Source: Chthoniobacter flavus (GTDB lineage: Bacteria > Verrucomicrobiota > Verrucomicrobiia > Chthoniobacterales > DYNR01). From it: a DNA stretch of 7,733 nt. The first letter of the stretch is position 1. Each line of letters starts with the position of its first letter. Location: the NCBI GenBank assembly GCA_020720945.1, contig DYNR01000110.1, positions 1 to 7,733 on the forward strand. Reading direction: 5' to 3'. Both the position numbers and the translations under genes were made by a program. Under the pieces are notes generated by a model. That model was given only the letters and a program-made list of their open reading frames with translations. It was not told the origin of the DNA and searched no databases. Positions 5,629-7,733 of the stretch are shown here, in pieces.

Positions 5629-7674
5629 ATGAAAGAAACTCGGATGGAGGAAGCGGGCGGGAGCGATGCCACCCGGATGGAGGGCGGGGGCAATGGGGGT
5701 GGCGCATTGGCTGCGGAGTTTTATCCGGGTTACGAGTTTCGGGGAAGTCGCTTGCTTGAAGCGGTGCGGACGGATTCTGGGGAGGCGGTGCTGTGGAAGG
5801 TGGAGCGAGGGGGGCGGAGGTTGGCATTGAAGGTTTACCACCACGGCAAAGCACCGAAGTCCGAGGTGGTAGAAATCATGAGGAGTTTGCCGAAGGAATC
5901 GGTGGTAGAGATTCTGGAGGCAGGGGAGGAGCGCGGGCAGTTTTACGAGTTTTTGGAATGGATGGAGCACGGTTCGCTCGCAGATTGGGCGAAGCGGGAG
6001 AAGGTGGGTGAGAGACAGGTGCGCGAGTTGTTGGGGAAGATGGTCGGGGTGCTGGGGGCGTTGCACGGAATGAAGGTGATCCACCGGGACATCAAACCAG
6101 CAAACCTGTTGGTGCGGAGCGTGGTGCCGGGGTTGGATGTGGTGCTGACCGATTTTGGGATCAGCAGCGTGGCGGCGGTATCGAAGCATGTGACCAGCGC
6201 CCACCGCACACCGGCATACAGCGCGCCGGAAGCCGTCAGCGGGGTTGTCAAAACGAGCAGTGATTGGTGGAGCGTGGGGGTGATTGCGCTGGAACTTTTG
6301 GAAGGGCGGCATCCGTTTGAAGGGACGGGAGAAATGGCGATGTCGTTTGAGCTTGTGACGCGGGGGATTGCGGTGCCGACGGATTTGGGCAAGGATTGGC
6401 AGTTGTTGCTCAAGGGGTTACTGAGTCGGGATGCGGATCGGAGGTGGGGGGCGAAAGAGGTTGAGAGGTGGCTTGCGGGGGAACAGGATTTGCCTGTTTT
6501 TTATGAGGAGGGCGTGGATGCAGGGGGGAGAGATACCCGGCCTTACAAGCTGGCTGGGAAGGAATATCTGGGGACGGAAGCGTTGGCTATCGGATTGGTG
6601 GAGCATTGGGAAGAGGGGGTCAAACGGGTCCTGCGCGGAGATGTTTGCAAGTGGGTGGAGGAGCAGATCGGCGACCAAGATTTGGTGAATGCGCTCAAGG
6701 ATATACTGGAAGACGAAGGGCTCGCTTTCGAGCAGAAACTTGCCGTATCGGCGGTGGTAATGAACCCCAAGATGCCGCTGGTGTGGAGAGGGGAGTTGGT
6801 CGGCAAGGAATGGCTCGAAAGGTATCCTGGGGAGGGGCGGAGGCTGTTGTTTAGCCGGGTGCCGGAGTGGATGGAGGAACGGAAAGGCGAAAGCGACCTT
6901 TTGCGGTGGCGGAACTCGATTTCATGGATGGAAGGGGAAATCCAGACAAGCGGGATTCCTGTGCAATACGATGCGGATACGGCGTGGCGGTTGATGTTTC
7001 GGAGCGAAAGCGGGGAGATGTTGTGGGAAGAGGTGGCGAAGGTGCGCATGGATTATGGGGGTGCAAAAAACGAAGTTTTGCGGCGTTATTTGACGAGCCC
7101 TAACTTGGAGGTGTGGCAGGCGATTTTGCTTGTGACTTGCGACAAGAAAATGCTGGTTCGCCGCGGGAGAGAACGGAAAGAGAAGCAAAAGCCCGAACCG
7201 GTTGCCACGGAACCAGTTGCCACAGAACCGATGCCGCCGGGTATGCCGCCTACGGCGTTTGGCGAAAATGCGGAGGACGGTTTTTGGGGCAAGATGAAAC
7301 GAGGGACTTATCGGGGGTTGTTTTTCGGGTTTTTTTCTCATTTTCTTTTAGGGCTTCTATTGATGGGTCTGATGACCGCATTGGGTATCTTGAGCATGAG
7401 CGAAGGAGATAACTCTCGTCCAGAAATTGGTCTATTGGTGTTTATGGTTGTGGTTACTGGAGTAATGTTGGGTATTGTAGGTGCAGGGGTTGGTGCTGTT
7501 TCTGAGAATTTCAAAGGCTCAGGAAAAGGGCTATCTGGGTTTGGTTTGGGGGTGTTTTTGGGAATCTTTGGTGGGATTGTTTCCGCTTTTGGTTTTGGTT
7601 TGTTCGGATGGATATCAGCAAAGATTACCGACAGCGCTTGCAAATTCTTTTGTAAAAAAGAATACAGGAAGTGA
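5629..7674 (+). CDS. Transmembrane eukaryote-like Ser/Thr protein kinase
   Basis: A 681-residue kinase. The kinase domain spans about 35-286: ATP-anchoring K68 in LALKVY, probable helix-C Glu E79, HRDIKPAN at 152-159 (catalytic D154, K156, N159), DFG at 175-177, activation loop with T189/S190 and T194, APE at 199-201, DWWS at 212-215, and a late DADRRW with R272. The glycine-rich loop is weak: RLLEAVRTDSGEAVLW lacks GxGxxG, though the other catalytic residues are intact. Residues about 305-505 form a helical region of unknown function (PYKLAGKEYLG, EEQIGDQD, MPLVWRGEL). A charged Pro-rich linker carries two VATEP repeats. Three hydrophobic segments follow at about 564-588, 601-624 and 637-661, then a short basic tail with two Cys. 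The N-terminal kinase is therefore predicted cytoplasmic. DNA from about 7320 on is clearly more AT-rich than the kinase part. Start: ATG 5629 (SD GGAG) preferred; TTG 5581 would add 16 basic residues. Confidence 0.93.
   Translation: MKETRMEEAGGSDATRMEGGGNGGGALAAEFYPGYEFRGSRLLEAVRTDSGEAVLWKVERGGRRLALKVYHHGKAPKSEVVEIMRSLPKESVVEILEAGEERGQFYEFLEWMEHGSLADWAKREKVGERQVRELLGKMVGVLGALHGMKVIHRDIKPANLLVRSVVPGLDVVLTDFGISSVAAVSKHVTSAHRTPAYSAPEAVSGVVKTSSDWWSVGVIALELLEGRHPFEGTGEMAMSFELVTRGIAVPTDLGKDWQLLLKGLLSRDADRRWGAKEVERWLAGEQDLPVFYEEGVDAGGRDTRPYKLAGKEYLGTEALAIGLVEHWEEGVKRVLRGDVCKWVEEQIGDQDLVNALKDILEDEGLAFEQKLAVSAVVMNPKMPLVWRGELVGKEWLERYPGEGRRLLFSRVPEWMEERKGESDLLRWRNSISWMEGEIQTSGIPVQYDADTAWRLMFRSESGEMLWEEVAKVRMDYGGAKNEVLRRYLTSPNLEVWQAILLVTCDKKMLVRRGRERKEKQKPEPVATEPVATEPMPPGMPPTAFGENAEDGFWGKMKRGTYRGLFFGFFSHFLLGLLLMGLMTALGILSMSEGDNSRPEIGLLVFMVVVTGVMLGIVGAGVGAVSENFKGSGKGLSGFGLGVFLGIFGGIVSAFGFGLFGWISAKITDSACKFFCKKEYRK
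7201..7230 (+). repeat. Two tandem 15-base units encoding VATEP
   Basis: Two in-frame copies, gttgccacggaacca and gttgccacagaaccg, differ at 2 of 15 bases and encode VATEP twice in the linker between the kinase's helical region and its membrane segments. A partial copy (gaaccg) precedes them. The pattern fits slippage or recent duplication in a flexible linker. Confidence 0.8.
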
Positions 7675-7679
7675 GATCA

Positions 7680-7733
7680 ATGGAAGATGCAGGTTCGTCG
7701 TCATTCGAGCCAATACCCAGAGCCAAGAGCAAA
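7680..7733 (+). CDS. Start of a downstream gene, cut by the window edge (3' partial)
   Basis: ATG 7680 lies 5 bases after the kinase stop and stays open for 18 codons to the window end: MEDAGSSSF, then EPIPRAKSK. No domain can be identified. The spacing places it in the same operon. A vWA protein would fit the known company of such kinase/phosphatase sets, and a short polar lead ending in basic residues is compatible with one, but that is a guess. A second ATG at 7686 opens another frame (MQVRRHSSQ) that also stays open, so the frame is not certain. Confidence 0.45.
   Translation, partial: MEDAGSSSFEPIPRAKSK

Noticed and set aside
5494..6312. 272-codon minus-strand open frame opposite the kinase
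   Set aside because: Pro/His/Arg-rich translation without motifs, opposite a kinase whose motifs are intact; a shadow frame.
1..7733. CRISPR array, tRNA, insertion sequence or rho-independent terminator
   Set aside because: No spaced repeats, tRNA-like arms, transposase motifs or GC hairpin followed by a T run were seen; gaps between genes are almost nil.

Overview
The window is one tightly packed, single-direction gene cluster on the + strand. It holds six complete genes, the possible tail of an upstream gene, and the first 18 codons of a downstream gene. No RNA gene, CRISPR array, insertion sequence or clear terminator was seen, and no stretch above about 80 bases lacks a gene.

Organism: a bacterium with GC-rich, strongly G-over-C skewed coding strands; for example, bases 6421-6480 hold 33 G and 7 C. 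Several starts have Shine-Dalgarno motifs and one candidate start is TTG. The eukaryote-like Ser/Thr kinase, PP2C, FHA and AAA+ set is common in bacteria with complex lifestyles, such as Verrucomicrobiota/Planctomycetota relatives, myxobacteria and cyanobacteria. The sequence alone does not fix the phylum.

Layout: (1) about 80-1999, a ClpB/ClpA-type AAA+ ATPase with a degenerate first AAA module and an intact second one; (2) 1996-2694, a small NrdG-like radical SAM activase; (3) about 2712-3287, a double zinc-ribbon plus FHA protein; (4) 3289-4089, a PP2C-type phosphatase with all metal-binding motifs; (5) 4086-5573, a protein with an N-terminal membrane anchor, a long coiled coil and a C-terminal globular module; (6) about 5629-7674, a Ser/Thr kinase with a helical middle region and three C-terminal membrane segments; (7) from 7680, the start of a further protein cut by the window edge.

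How they may work together: junctions 1/2 and 4/5 overlap by 4 bases (ATGA). Genes 2/3 and 3/4 abut or nearly so, so the genes are very probably co-transcribed and partly translationally coupled. Kinase, phosphatase and FHA reader form a writer-eraser-reader set for Ser/Thr phosphorylation. Two products are predicted membrane-anchored, and the ClpB-like ATPase and radical SAM enzyme would be effectors. This composition recalls the published TerY-P type triads (vWA, PP2C, kinase), but adds a Clp-like remodeller, an activase without an obvious glycyl-radical partner, and a membrane coiled-coil protein. The cellular role is unknown; stress response, conflict or envelope-linked protein remodelling are all possible.
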